DNA of 64,000 nucleotides from Thiomonas sp. FB-Cd (GTDB lineage: Bacteria; Pseudomonadota; Gammaproteobacteria; Burkholderiales; Burkholderiaceae_C): NCBI RefSeq assembly GCF_000733775.1, contig NZ_JPOE01000005.1, positions 496,001 through 560,000 on the forward strand. Direction: 5' to 3'. The notes below the pieces were generated by a model, which worked only from the letters and a program-made list of their open reading frames with translations, made no database searches and was not told where the DNA came from. Both the position numbers and the translations under genes were made by a program. The first letter of the stretch is position 1. Each line of letters begins with the position of its first letter. Shown one piece after another: positions 1 through 8,703 of the stretch.

Positions 1-481
1 CGGCGGGCAGTCCGAGCGCGCCAATCTCCAGGAGCAACAACCGCGCTCGCCTCAAGCCCTCGTTGATGCGAAAGCTGCCATCAAGCCGTGGGTCGTTGAT
101 ATACCCCTTCCAGCCGACTGTCGTGCGCGGCTTCTCGAAATACACACGCATCACCGGAACCAACGCGTCACCCAATTCCTCACTGACCGACGCGAGCAGA
201 CGGGCGTATGCCATGGCCTGCTCGTGGTCGTGAATCGAGCATGGTCCGACCACAACGACCAGTCGGTCATCCGCTCCTTGCAAAACCGCAGCGATATCGG
301 CACGGCTACGCTCGACGACAGCCTCGACATGCGAAGTCACGGGCAGCTCTTCAAGCAGTAGCGCTGGCGACACCAGTGCGCGCACGGCCTTGATACGGGT
401 GTCATCGATGCGGGTCGTGTCGAGGGTGGCGTCGGCACGGCCGGCCTCGTGATCATGAGAGGGGTCATCGATGCGTGGCAT
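1..481 (-). CDS. aroG: 3-deoxy-7-phosphoheptulonate synthase (DAHP synthase, AroG type), 3' part missing at window edge
   Basis: First enzyme of the shikimate pathway; it joins phosphoenolpyruvate and erythrose 4-phosphate to give DAHP for aromatic amino acids. I translated 160 residues from the ATG whose last base is 481; the gene then runs off the left edge (family length about 350). Residues 79-85 read GPCSIHD, where the Cys is the metal ligand known in E. coli AroG. Residues 112-126 read RVYFEKPRTTVGWKG, the substrate-binding block of class I enzymes. An AAGGA ribosome site lies 7 bases before the ATG. The 48-residue polar N-terminal tail is typical of this family. Which feedback-sensitivity type it is cannot be judged from the fragment. 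Confidence 0.95.
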   Translation of the reverse strand, partial: MPRIDDPSHDHEAGRADATLDTTRIDDTRIKAVRALVSPALLLEELPVTSHVEAVVERSRADIAAVLQGADDRLVVVVGPCSIHDHEQAMAYARLLASVSEELGDALVPVMRVYFEKPRTTVGWKGYINDPRLDGSFRINEGLRRARLLLLEIGALGLPA

Positions 482-942
482 GTATCAATCCTTGGCGAAC
501 AAATCAGAGTCGATCCTGTTGATGCCCATCGTGGCCCGCCCAGCCAAGCGCAGGGTAAGCGTGAGCACCGCTTGGCCGTATGCGTGCCGCCGCTCGGCGG
601 CACCTGTTCCCACGACAGCCGACGAGGGTGGCAAACACATTGCCCAGCATGAGCCGTTCTGCGAATGCCGACCGGCGGTTGGATCGCAAGCCCGAAGACG
701 TCCCAACCTGGCTGGTGTTTGGCAATTTTGCCAGCGCTGCCTCACGTGCGCTGGCCTTTGCGCCGGCCTTCCCTCCTGCCGTGCGCAGCAAGAACGCCTT
801 GCAAGCCCGAATTGGGCCTGGATGGCGCGAACTGCTATGGCGCCTCTGGTACGCCGGACATTGGTCGAGACCCAAAGCGGCTCGCGCATCGCCTGCCGAA
901 TGAAATGGGTGAGGGCAAAATCACTGCCCCTGGCCATTTCTC
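482..942. other. 461-bp gap between aroG and aspS, no convincing gene
   Basis: Several overlapping reading frames exist on both strands, but none has a recognisable motif, a good ribosome site or one consistent frame. The arginine- and alanine-rich translations look like GC-rich noise or a decayed gene. A perfect 8-bp hairpin (584-591 with 596-603, loop of 4) has no T-tract on either strand, so it is not a standard intrinsic terminator. Confidence 0.5.
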
Positions 943-2742
943 TCACTCCACTGCCTGCGCCTGCCGAAGGCGGATGTGCAGCTCCTTGAGTTGCTTTTCA
1001 TCGACCGGGCTTGGCGCATTGGTCAGCAGACATTGCGCGCGCTGTGTCTTCGGAAAGGCAATCACGTCGCGAATGCTGGCTGCGCCCGTCATCATGGTCA
1101 CGATACGGTCCAGGCCGAATGCGATGCCACCATGCGGCGGAGCCCCGTATTGAAGCGCGTCGAGCAGGAAGCCAAACTTGGCGCTTGCCTCCTCGGATCC
1201 GATGCCAAGTGCTGCAAACACCTTGCTTTGCATCTCAGCGCGGTGAATGCGCACCGACCCGCCACCGATTTCCCAGCCATTGAGCACCATGTCATATGCC
1301 TTGGCCAGACAACGCCCGGGGTCCGTGGCGAGGTAATCGACATGCTCGTCCTTGGGAGCCGTGAAGGGATGATGGCAGGCCACCCAGCGCTGTTCATCGT
1401 CGTCGAACTCAAACATGGGAAAATCGACCACCCACAGGGGCTTCCACGCGTCGTCAAACAATCCATGCGATTTGCCAAAGTCGCTGTGGCCGATCTTGAC
1501 GCGAAGCGCGCCGAGCGCCGCGTTGACGACTTTGGCGCGGTCAGCGCCAAAGAAAATGAGATCCCCGTCCTGAGCGCCGCTGCGCTGCATGATCGCAGCG
1601 ATGGCGGTGTCGTTCAAATTCTTGACAATGGGTGACTGCAAGCCTTCGCGGCCCTTGGCGACGTCGTTGACCTTGATCCATGCCAGACCTTTGGCGCCGT
1701 AGATTTTGACGAAATCGGTATAACCGTCAATCTCACTGCGGGTCATATCGCCGCCGCCCGGCACGCGCAGCGCCGCCACACGCCCGTCGGAAAGTTCAGC
1801 GGCCGCAGCAAACACCTTGAAATCCACGTCGCGCATGACGTCGGTGAGCTCGGTGAATGAGAGCTTCACGCGAAGATCTGGCTTGTCGGAACCGAAACGT
1901 GCCATGGCTTCGGCATAAGTCATCGAGGGGAAAGGGTCGGCCAACTGCACACCGAGCACGTCCTTGAACACCGTGCGGATCATTGCCTCGAACAGCGGGC
2001 GGATTTCATCTTCCCCGAGAAACGAGGTTTCGCAATCGATTTGCGTGAACTCGGGCTGGCGGTCGGCCCGCAAATCCTCGTCTCGAAAGCATTTGGTGAT
2101 CTGGTAATAGCGGTCAAAACCGGCCACCATGAGCATCTGCTTGAATAACTGCGGCGACTGCGGCAATGCGAAGAAGTACCCGGCGTGGACACGACTCGGC
2201 ACAAGGTAATCGCGCGCCCCCTCCGGTGTGCTCTTGGTCAGCATGGGGGTCTCGATATCGATGAATCCCTGCGCGTCCAGGTACTGCCGCACGGCCATGC
2301 TGACGCGGTAGCGCAGCTTGAGGTTGTGCTGCATCTGAGGGCGGCGCAGATCCAACACGCGGTGGGTTAATCGCGTGGTCTCGGAAAGATTGTCGTCATC
2401 GAGCTGAAAAGGTAACGCTGCAGACGGGTTCAATACCTGCAACGTATGGCACAGCACCTCGACTTTGCCCGAGGCAAGGTTCACGTTTTCGGTCCCTGCA
2501 GGACGCGAACGCACCACGCCGACCACCTGGACGCAGAATTCGTTGCGCAGATCTTCAGCTGCTGCAAACATCTCGGCGCGGTCGGGATCGCATACCACCT
2601 GCACGAGACCCTCGCGATCGCGCAAATCAATGAAGATGACCCCGCCATGGTCTCGCCGGCGCTGCACCCAGCCGCAGAGGCTGATGCTGTGTCCGAGCAG
2701 TGCTTCGGTAACGGCGCCGAGGGTATGGCTGCGTAGGCTCAT
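943..2742 (-). CDS. aspS: aspartyl-tRNA synthetase
   Basis: Class II aminoacyl-tRNA synthetase that charges tRNA-Asp, 599 residues, the usual bacterial length. An N-terminal OB-fold anticodon domain (about 1-110) begins MSLRSHTLG and includes [20 protein letters not shown]. The class II catalytic core follows, with the [19 protein letters not shown] block and a C-terminal [10 protein letters not shown] motif, and a bacterial GAD insertion between core motifs. I preferred the start at 2742 over one 46 codons upstream because the upstream residues do not look like the family and the OB fold begins here. No strong ribosome site is visible. It follows the DUF502 gene (91-bp gap) and zinc-ribbon gene on the same strand, a common betaproteobacterial order. 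Confidence 0.97.
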   Translation of the reverse strand: MSLRSHTLGAVTEALLGHSISLCGWVQRRRDHGGVIFIDLRDREGLVQVVCDPDRAEMFAAAEDLRNEFCVQVVGVVRSRPAGTENVNLASGKVEVLCHTLQVLNPSAALPFQLDDDNLSETTRLTHRVLDLRRPQMQHNLKLRYRVSMAVRQYLDAQGFIDIETPMLTKSTPEGARDYLVPSRVHAGYFFALPQSPQLFKQMLMVAGFDRYYQITKCFRDEDLRADRQPEFTQIDCETSFLGEDEIRPLFEAMIRTVFKDVLGVQLADPFPSMTYAEAMARFGSDKPDLRVKLSFTELTDVMRDVDFKVFAAAAELSDGRVAALRVPGGGDMTRSEIDGYTDFVKIYGAKGLAWIKVNDVAKGREGLQSPIVKNLNDTAIAAIMQRSGAQDGDLIFFGADRAKVVNAALGALRVKIGHSDFGKSHGLFDDAWKPLWVVDFPMFEFDDDEQRWVACHHPFTAPKDEHVDYLATDPGRCLAKAYDMVLNGWEIGGGSVRIHRAEMQSKVFAALGIGSEEASAKFGFLLDALQYGAPPHGGIAFGLDRIVTMMTGAASIRDVIAFPKTQRAQCLLTNAPSPVDEKQLKELHIRLRQAQAVE

Positions 2743-2833
2743 GATGTGTGGGAGAGATAAAAAGGGTGGGCAAAAAGTCGGGAATTGCGAGAACACGCTG
2801 CGTGCCGTAGCTGCAGCAATCTCTCGCGCAGGT

Positions 2834-3475
2834 TCAATGCCCCGTGGTTGCGGGCGTGTGGATGTGGGGCGCGACGACACCCATGGATATCACGTACTTA
2901 AGCGCCTCATCCACGCTCATCGCCAGTGCCACCACCTCAGCACGCGGCACCATCAGGAAGAAACCCGACGTGGGGTTGGGCGTGGTTGGCACGTACACGC
3001 TGATGTGCTCGCTGGGCAGGTGTGCGGCGACCTCCCCGGCCGGGGAGCCGGTGACGAATGCGATGGTCCATGACCCAGCGCGCGGGTATTGCACCATGAC
3101 AGCTTGACGGAAGGCCTGGCCACTGCTGGAAAACAGCGTATCCGACACCTGCTTGACACTGCTGTAAATGCTCTTGACGATGGGAATGCGCGCCATCAGC
3201 CCGTCCCAGCGTGCAAGCCACCATTGACCAACGATATTGGCGACGAGCAAGCCTGTGAGCACAATGGCCGCGAGCACAAGTACGACGCCCACGCCTGGAA
3301 TGCTCACGAGCCGATCGAGCGCGGGCGCCGAGCTCGGGGCTACCGCGCTAAGTGCGCCGACGAGCGCGCGGAAGATGCCGTCAAACACCGATAACAGTTG
3401 CCACAGCACCCAGATCGTGATGGTCAGCGGCAGCCAGACCAGCAGGCCGGCCATAAAAAGATTCTTTAGGCGCAT
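2834..3475 (-). CDS. DUF502 family inner-membrane protein
   Basis: Integral membrane protein of unknown function, 213 residues. Two hydrophobic segments are clear: about 7-33 ([20 protein letters not shown]) and about 60-82 ([20 protein letters not shown]). A conserved stretch follows, [20 protein letters not shown] (about 98-117), then a beta-rich soluble part ending in a His/Thr-rich tail. The [11 protein letters not shown] signature and the P-L-x-T-I-x-V-L-W segment are typical of DUF502. It sits between the zinc-ribbon regulator gene and aspS on one strand and is probably co-transcribed with them. No function should be inferred from the neighbours. Confidence 0.88.
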   Translation of the reverse strand: MRLKNLFMAGLLVWLPLTITIWVLWQLLSVFDGIFRALVGALSAVAPSSAPALDRLVSIPGVGVVLVLAAIVLTGLLVANIVGQWWLARWDGLMARIPIVKSIYSSVKQVSDTLFSSSGQAFRQAVMVQYPRAGSWTIAFVTGSPAGEVAAHLPSEHISVYVPTTPNPTSGFFLMVPRAEVVALAMSVDEALKYVISMGVVAPHIHTPATTGH

Positions 3476-3574
3476 GCGGGCAGCCCGCTTTGCCGGCAGG
3501 CAAAGGCGAGCGTTGACATCATTGAGCGACGGTGCCGGCTGGGCGGCATCGCCGGAGGATAGGATCCACGCAAT

Positions 3575-3856
3575 TCAGTGGCACGCGCAGGATGCCCCGC
3601 AGGGCGTGGCTGCAACCTCCGTCTTTGGCGCAGCATCTGGTTTGGCTGCGGTGGCGGCCGTAGCGCTGGTGCCCGCCCCCTTGAAGTCAGTCGCGTACCA
3701 GCCCGAGCCCTTGAGCTGGAATCCAGCGGCTGTAACTTGCTTGCTCAACGCATGCTTGCCGCAAGCGGGGCAAACCGTGAGCGGGGCATCAGACAGCTTT
3801 TGCAGCGCGTCCATGCTATGTCCGCAGGACTCGCACTTGTAAGCGTAAATGGGCAT
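3575..3856 (-). CDS. FmdB/CxxC-type zinc-ribbon putative regulator
   Basis: Small protein of 93 residues that starts MPIYAYKCESCGH, the signature of the FmdB family. Cys 8, 11, 29 and 32 form a zinc ribbon; the rest is an Ala/Thr/Lys-rich linker ending in a Cys/His-containing tail (CGASCACH). The start at 3856 has a GGAG site 7 bases upstream; an in-frame longer start lacks family similarity. FmdB-family proteins are called putative regulators of amide and urea metabolism, but the function is unproven. The C-terminal CxxxCxCH could hold a metal. It probably leads the DUF502-aspS operon. Confidence 0.9.
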   Translation of the reverse strand: MPIYAYKCESCGHSMDALQKLSDAPLTVCPACGKHALSKQVTAAGFQLKGSGWYATDFKGAGTSATAATAAKPDAAPKTEVAATPCGASCACH

Positions 3857-4022
3857 GACAAACTCCGGAAGGAGAGACTCGAATACAAAAGGAGATGGGT
3901 ACGGCGCCGCGGGGTTCAAGGTCGGATGCATGTGCCATGCATGCATGAACCGCAGCAAAATCTGTGCCGATTATAAAAGCACCACTCCTGATCGGTCGCG
4001 TCGCCCCGGGTCCCCGTGCCCG

Positions 4023-4703
4023 TCAATCGCCTGGAATCGTCACTCGATGCTGGCCACTTCGCTGCGGAAAACCCGCCAATGCAGCGTCGGCCAGTTTTTG
4101 CGCAACCGGCGCGAGCCGCTGGTCATACGACCCGCTCACGGCGCTCGTACGGTAGACCAGGGTACCCGTGGACGTATCGCGGATCTCCAGCTCGAATACT
4201 CGTTCGTACCAAGGCGGTGGCCAAGACATTCCTGACCACCACCAAGGATAACCGCTGTAAATCCACGCGCCGTTTGGTAGCAGGATCGGGGCGCCAGGTG
4301 GCGGCCAAGCGCTCGGGAAGCTGGTTTCGAAGTCCACGTAACTACGGAAACTGTAGCGTGCCGTAAAGGGCGCCGGCTCGCCAAGCAGCGGGACCATGTG
4401 AGCGCGCGTCATCGCATCGGCGACAGCGGTCTGGAAGAGTGACGCCTCGGGGCTGTCCGCATTCGCAGGGGCAGCCTGCACCTGCACCTTGGCTCCAACC
4501 AGCGCTTGAGGTGCCGGCTTGGGCGTCACCACGTCGACGCGCACCGCAGTCAATGTGGCGCAGCCACCCAGAAGCAACAAGGCGCCTGTCACCAGCGCCT
4601 TGCCCAACCGCCAACGCAACCGCAGCGTTTGCAGGACCTTCCTGGTTCCCGGATTCGAATGCGGGCACAACTCGGTACCGCCTGTGGCAAAGGTTGCGTG
4701 CAT
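4023..4703 (-). CDS. DUF4136-like lipoprotein
   Basis: Probable outer-membrane or periplasmic lipoprotein. A hydrophobic signal (about 35-47) ends in LLLLGGC, a lipobox with Cys48 as the lipidation site. The body has a hydrophobic-polar alternation and a Trp/Pro-rich stretch (YPWWWSGMSWPPPWYERV), then FELEIRDTSTGTLVYRT, typical of the DUF4136 fold. The length, 226 residues, matches the family, but the true start may lie about 26 codons downstream because the residues before the signal are not hydrophobic. Function is unknown. It lies 60 bp after ttcA on the same strand. Confidence 0.8.
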   Translation of the reverse strand: MHATFATGGTELCPHSNPGTRKVLQTLRLRWRLGKALVTGALLLLGGCATLTAVRVDVVTPKPAPQALVGAKVQVQAAPANADSPEASLFQTAVADAMTRAHMVPLLGEPAPFTARYSFRSYVDFETSFPSAWPPPGAPILLPNGAWIYSGYPWWWSGMSWPPPWYERVFELEIRDTSTGTLVYRTSAVSGSYDQRLAPVAQKLADAALAGFPQRSGQHRVTIPGD

Positions 4704-4763
4704 GGGCGTGGCATCCTCGATCGGTTTGACCCGCCTATCCTATACGCGACGGGCAGAGGCTGT

Positions 4764-5717
4764 TTAGAGTCCCTTCTGCCATTGGACAGCTGCCACGCCA
4801 TGGCGTTCCCCATTGCGATACGGCAGCGGGTCTGAACAGGTGGGCTCGTCAAACGCAATGTCTCCGTTGACGTCCGGCTGGCCGCTGGGGCGCAGACTGG
4901 CAAATGGGTACGCGTTGCGATCGAGCAGGTGTGAAGGAACCACCTTGCCGAGCGCGCCGAACATGGTCTGAAGGCGGCCGGGGTGGGATTTTTCCCACTC
5001 ACGCAGCATGCCGGCCACCTGCTTGCGCTGGAGGTTTTCCTGGCTGCCGCAGAGCGTGCAGGGGATAATGGGAAAAGCGCGATGATCTGCCCAACGAGAG
5101 AGATCCTCCTCCTCCACATAGGCGAGAGGACGGATGACGATGTGGCTGCCATCGTCGCTCACAAGTTTCGGGGGCATGGCTTTGAGCTGGCCACCGTGGA
5201 AGAGATTGAGGAAAAAGGTCTGCAGGATGTCGTCGCGATGGTGGCCAAGTGCAATCTTGGTGGCGCCAAGCTCACTGGCCACCCGATATAGGGCCCCGCG
5301 GCGCAGGCGCGAGCAAAGGCTGCACATCGTCTTGCCCTCGGGGACCAGACGCTTGACGATGGAATAGGTGTCCTGTTGCTCGATGTGGAAATCCACGCCC
5401 CTGCTCGTCAGGTAATCGGGCAGCACATGGGAGGGGAAACCAGGCTGCTTTTGGTCAAGGTTGACCGCGACGACTTCGAAATCCACGGGCGCGCGCTTTT
5501 GCAGGCCGAGCAGGATGTCCAGCAGTGCATGGCTGTCCTTGCCGCCCGACATGCAGACCATGACCCTGTCGCCGGACTCGATCATTGCGAAGTCATCAAT
5601 GGCTTGGCCCACAAGGCGGTGCAGGCGCTTCGATAATTTATTGATCTCCCGCGCCCTGCGTTGCGCTTGGGCGTGAGTATCCACCGCGGCCGCCTCGTCC
5701 ACGAAGTGCGTGTTCAC
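4764..5717 (-). CDS. ttcA: tRNA 2-thiocytidine(32) synthetase TtcA
   Basis: ATP- and [4Fe-4S]-dependent enzyme that thiolates cytidine 32 in tRNA, 317 residues from a GTG start. The PP-loop SGGKDS is at 57-62; cysteine pairs MCSLC (Cys132, Cys135) and PCTLC (Cys220, Cys223) provide the cluster and sulfur-transfer cysteines. GHHRDD (159-163) is the conserved loop. I chose GTG at 5717 because AAGGAG lies 8 bases upstream and the codon overlaps the folB stop by the sequence GTGA, a translational-coupling arrangement; a longer reading frame upstream lies inside folB and looks like noise. Confidence 0.95.
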   Translation of the reverse strand: MNTHFVDEAAAVDTHAQAQRRAREINKLSKRLHRLVGQAIDDFAMIESGDRVMVCMSGGKDSHALLDILLGLQKRAPVDFEVVAVNLDQKQPGFPSHVLPDYLTSRGVDFHIEQQDTYSIVKRLVPEGKTMCSLCSRLRRGALYRVASELGATKIALGHHRDDILQTFFLNLFHGGQLKAMPPKLVSDDGSHIVIRPLAYVEEEDLSRWADHRAFPIIPCTLCGSQENLQRKQVAGMLREWEKSHPGRLQTMFGALGKVVPSHLLDRNAYPFASLRPSGQPDVNGDIAFDEPTCSDPLPYRNGERHGVAAVQWQKGL

Positions 5718-6115
5718 GATGCGCTCTCCTTGATGCGAAAGACCTCGACACCCACAGCCTGGCAGTCGGGATAGACGTCGGGCTTCTCGGTGGCAACGCG
5801 CACGGCGCGCACACCCGCGTGCTCCAGCATCAACGCAGCCACGTCGTCGCACAGGGTCTCCTGCAGGTGAATGTGGCCACGCGCCAAGCGCTCCGCAATG
5901 GTGCGGCGCATGAAGTCATAGTCCACGACCTCCTCAAGCTTGTCCTGCTTCGGGGTGGAATACGCATAAGGCACATACAGGTCCACGTTGATCACCACGC
6001 GCTGTTCGCCACGCTTCTCGAAGTCGTGCACGCCAATGTTGATGTGCACCTCATAGTTTTTCAGAAAAAGCCGGCGACAGTCGGCCAGAGCCGGATGATT
6101 GAGTGCACTGATCAT
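5714..6115 (-). CDS. folB: dihydroneopterin aldolase
   Basis: Folate pathway enzyme that cleaves 7,8-dihydroneopterin to 6-hydroxymethyl-dihydropterin and glycolaldehyde. At 133 residues it is the usual size. The block [19 protein letters not shown] (about 16-34) matches the conserved N-terminal strand, where VHDFEKR places the catalytic Glu region; [10 protein letters not shown] and [11 protein letters not shown] are the other family blocks. It lies between the pteridine-reductase-like SDR (39 bp upstream) and ttcA (4-bp overlap), so the three genes are probably one transcript. Confidence 0.95.
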   Translation of the reverse strand: MISALNHPALADCRRLFLKNYEVHINIGVHDFEKRGEQRVVINVDLYVPYAYSTPKQDKLEEVVDYDFMRRTIAERLARGHIHLQETLCDDVAALMLEHAGVRAVRVATEKPDVYPDCQAVGVEVFRIKESAS

Positions 6116-6154
6116 GGAGTATTTCCGTGGCGATTGCGGAGGGCTCCGCGCGAT

Positions 6155-6961
6155 TCACTCGGGTTGTATGCGGGCAAGAAAAGCAACGTCACGCGATTGA
6201 GGCGTGAGGTGCTGGCCACCGTCCACGACCAATGTGGTGCCGGTGACCGCCTTTGCGCTGAGCATATAGCGCACAGCCTGCGCCACATCCTCCACAGTGG
6301 AGGCGCGTCCCAGGGGAGTCAAGGTATGGGCGGTGGCAAATTCCGCTGCAGTCATCGTCCCGGATGGAAGGGTCACACCCGGTGCGACCCCAACCACGCG
6401 CAGTGTCGGCGCAAGCGCCTGCGCCAGCAGCGTCGTTGCCTCAAGCAGCGCCGCCTTACTCAAGGTGTAGGACAGATAGTCCGGATTCGGGTTCCAGAGC
6501 TTCTGGTCCAAAATGTTCACCACACAGCCCTGCCCGCGTCGCTCGCGCAAAAGTGCGTGCAGACCCTGCGCCAACAGCACGGGAGCCACGGTGTTGACGC
6601 GCCAGTGGCGCGCGGCGCATTCCCCGCTGAAGCCCGTAGCATCATCATATTCGAACAAAGACGCATTATTGACCACGGCGTCCAGTCGTCCGAAAGTCCC
6701 CGCCACGTGCTGGGGAAGCGCACGGACGGCATCCTCGTCGGCCAGATCAGCGGCGAACGCTTCAGCCCGAGCCCCGCACGCCGCGAGAGCAGAGCAGGTC
6801 TGCCGCGCCTCATCCGATGAGGCGCGGTGATGCACGGCCACATCCCACCCGGCCGTCGCCAGTTCCAATGCGATCGCTCGCCCCAGGCGGCGTGCCGCCC
6901 CCGTTACGAGCACGACGGGACGAACAGGCATGGATTCAGTGGCAAGGCGGGAAGAAGACAT
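6155..6961 (-). CDS. SDR-family oxidoreductase, pteridine reductase (FolM/PTR1)-like
   Basis: Short-chain dehydrogenase of 268 residues. The NAD(P) motif is TGAARRLGRAIA (about 20-31), where the Arg-rich loop favours NADPH and resembles pteridine reductases. NNAS (about 96-99) is the structural motif; the catalytic Tyr-Lys is in YLSYTLSKAA (about 165-174). The C-terminus keeps the VDGG motif. The neighbour folB supports a dihydropterin or dihydrofolate reductase role, which is inference. The start is uncertain: Met11 (6931) is also plausible, and no strong ribosome site marks either. The gene is divergent from midA, with starts almost touching. Confidence 0.85.
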   Translation of the reverse strand: MSSSRLATESMPVRPVVLVTGAARRLGRAIALELATAGWDVAVHHRASSDEARQTCSALAACGARAEAFAADLADEDAVRALPQHVAGTFGRLDAVVNNASLFEYDDATGFSGECAARHWRVNTVAPVLLAQGLHALLRERRGQGCVVNILDQKLWNPNPDYLSYTLSKAALLEATTLLAQALAPTLRVVGVAPGVTLPSGTMTAAEFATAHTLTPLGRASTVEDVAQAVRYMLSAKAVTGTTLVVDGGQHLTPQSRDVAFLARIQPE

Positions 6962-8204
6962 GAAACCTAAAATTGCAGCGATGAACAGGTTGCAGAGTCT
7001 ATCGCCCGATGCCGCGCAGCAGCGGGCCCACGCATTGTTGTCGCATATCGAGCGGGCGATTGCCGAGGCGGGCGGCTGGATCCCATTCGATCGGTATATG
7101 GAATTGGCACTATACGCACCCGGCCTGGGTTATTACGCGGCCGACCCGGGTGTGCTGGGCGCTTGGGGCGGCACCAGCGATTTCGTCACCGCACCCGAGC
7201 TCACCCCTTTGTTCGCCGCCACGCTCGCGCGACAAGTCGCCGACGTGTCAAGGCTCGAGGATCTCGACACCATCGTCGAGTGCGGCGCGGGAAGCGGTCG
7301 CTTGGTCTGCGACCTTCTCGCTGCGCTCGATGTGCAGGGATGGCTGCCTCGGCAATATGCGATCGTCGAGGTGTCTGCCGCGATGCGCGCGCGCCAGCAG
7401 GACGCTGTGGCGGGGCTGCCTGAGCATCTGCGCGATCGCATCACATGGTGGGATGCGTTGCCCGACCGCTTTGACGGCGTGGTCATTGGCAACGAGGTGC
7501 TGGATGCAATGCCCGTGAAACTCGCCGTACGAACGACAGAGCGCTGGCTCGAGCGGGGGGTGACGTTTGCCCGCGACGCCCAGCAACCTCTGCGCTGGGT
7601 CGACCGTGCCACTGCGTTGGAACCGCGCCCGAGCATGCAAACGCTTCCCCCGGGTGCGGTCACCGAATTGCATTTGGCGTCCGACGCCTTCGTCGCCACT
7701 CTGGGTGAGCGCCTGGGCCGCGGCCTGCTCCTGTTCCTTGACTATGGCTTTCCGGCGCACGAATACGACCATCCACAGCGCGCATGCGGGACCCTGCGCT
7801 GCCACCGCGCCCACCGTGCGCATGACGACCCGTTGTGGCAACCTGGCACGTCGGACATCACAGCACACGTGAACTTCTCCAGCGTTGCGCAGGCTGCGGC
7901 AAGCGTGGGGCTCGACGTGCTGGGCTACACGTCGCAAGCGCGCTTCCTGCTCAATTGTGGTCTGCTTGACTTGCTCGGATCTGCGGTGGCTGCCGGGCAG
8001 GACGGCGTCATCGGCGCGCCAAGGAATCGTGCGGGACTGGCACAAACAGCTGCGGTACAGCGTCTGCTGTCGGAAGCGGAGATGGGGGAACTGTTCAAAG
8101 TCATCGCACTGGCACGCGGGCTGCGCGCGCCGCTGATGGGCTTCGTCCAAGGCGACCGTAGCGCAGCACTGCGTGCACACGTCGCACCGGAGGCGGCATA
8201 CTGA
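6960..8204 (+). CDS. MidA/NDUFAF7-type SAM-dependent methyltransferase
   Basis: Class I methyltransferase related to mitochondrial MidA/NDUFAF7, an arginine methyltransferase for a complex I subunit. About 414 residues from the ATG at 6960, which follows a GGAAGAAG site. Conserved blocks: ALYAPGLGYYA, then SDFVTAPELTPLF, the SAM-binding VECGAGSGRLVCDLL, GNEVLDAMPV, and LFLDYGFPAHEYDHPQR. The substrate in bacteria is not established. The stop overlaps the start of the DUF2905 gene by one base (TGATG), so the two are translationally coupled. Confidence 0.9.
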   Translation: MKPKIAAMNRLQSLSPDAAQQRAHALLSHIERAIAEAGGWIPFDRYMELALYAPGLGYYAADPGVLGAWGGTSDFVTAPELTPLFAATLARQVADVSRLEDLDTIVECGAGSGRLVCDLLAALDVQGWLPRQYAIVEVSAAMRARQQDAVAGLPEHLRDRITWWDALPDRFDGVVIGNEVLDAMPVKLAVRTTERWLERGVTFARDAQQPLRWVDRATALEPRPSMQTLPPGAVTELHLASDAFVATLGERLGRGLLLFLDYGFPAHEYDHPQRACGTLRCHRAHRAHDDPLWQPGTSDITAHVNFSSVAQAAASVGLDVLGYTSQARFLLNCGLLDLLGSAVAAGQDGVIGAPRNRAGLAQTAAVQRLLSEAEMGELFKVIALARGLRAPLMGFVQGDRSAALRAHVAPEAAY

Positions 8205-8395
8205 TGTGGCTGCTCCTGTTCATTCTCGCCTCCATCGTGTTCTCGGCGCTACTTCCCTACCTTGAGCGCTTCGGCTTCGGCCGCCTGCCGCTGGATCTGC
8301 GGCTTCGCGTCTTTGGACGCGAATGGTTGTTCCCCCTGGGCTCCACGTTCCTGCTGTCGCTGATCGCTTGGGGCTTGGCGCGGCTCTTGCGATAA
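8204..8395 (+). CDS. DUF2905 family small membrane protein
   Basis: Protein of 63 residues with two predicted membrane segments: about 1-18 (MWLLLFILASIVFSALLP) and about 43-61 (LGSTFLLSLIAWGLARLL). The LPLDLRLRVFGREW stretch between them resembles the conserved loop of DUF2905 proteins (GDIRIERENFRFYFPI in other taxa). GGAGG lies upstream and the start overlaps the midA stop. Function is unknown. Confidence 0.8.
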   Translation: MWLLLFILASIVFSALLPYLERFGFGRLPLDLRLRVFGREWLFPLGSTFLLSLIAWGLARLLR

Positions 8396-8703
8396 AGCCC
8401 CTTGCGCGGCTATTGGGCAAGCGGCATGCGCGACCCGGTTCGCTGTGGATTGCTCTTGACTGGTTGAATATACAGCCACTCGGGCACCGCTTCAAGACCA
8501 ATAAGCATGCCAGTGGCATCAGCGCTATCCGTCCTCCCCGTGAAAAGGGAGGTTTGCCGCGCAAATGATCAGTCTTGACCACATGGGCCCGGCGCAATGC
8601 ACGCGAGCGGGGCATGTCGAAGCCGCGCCGCTCGCACGCGGTTCAATACACGGCGTCAAACAAATCGAGCGCAAGCCCCAAAGGGATGCCTGTGACGATC
8701 CCG
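8396..8703. other. 308-bp convergent intergenic region
   Basis: This lies between the ends of the DUF2905 gene (plus) and the MFS gene (minus). I see no gene with supporting motifs. The only structured element is a small hairpin at 8533-8552. Confidence 0.5.
8533..8555 (+). terminator. weak intrinsic-terminator-like hairpin
   Basis: CCTCCC (8533-8538) pairs with GGGAGG (8547-8552), loop of 8, followed by only three T residues. Its place after the midA-DUF2905 unit fits termination, but the T-tract is short. Confidence 0.35.

Noticed and set aside
584..603. 8-bp hairpin considered as an aspS terminator
   Set aside because: No T-tract follows on either strand and it lies 340 bp beyond aspS.
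485..946. A 153-codon minus-strand frame directly after aspS
   Set aside because: It has no domain motif, is Arg-rich, and competes with equally long frames in other phases. I compared it with NudB, which often follows aspS, and found no NudB motif.
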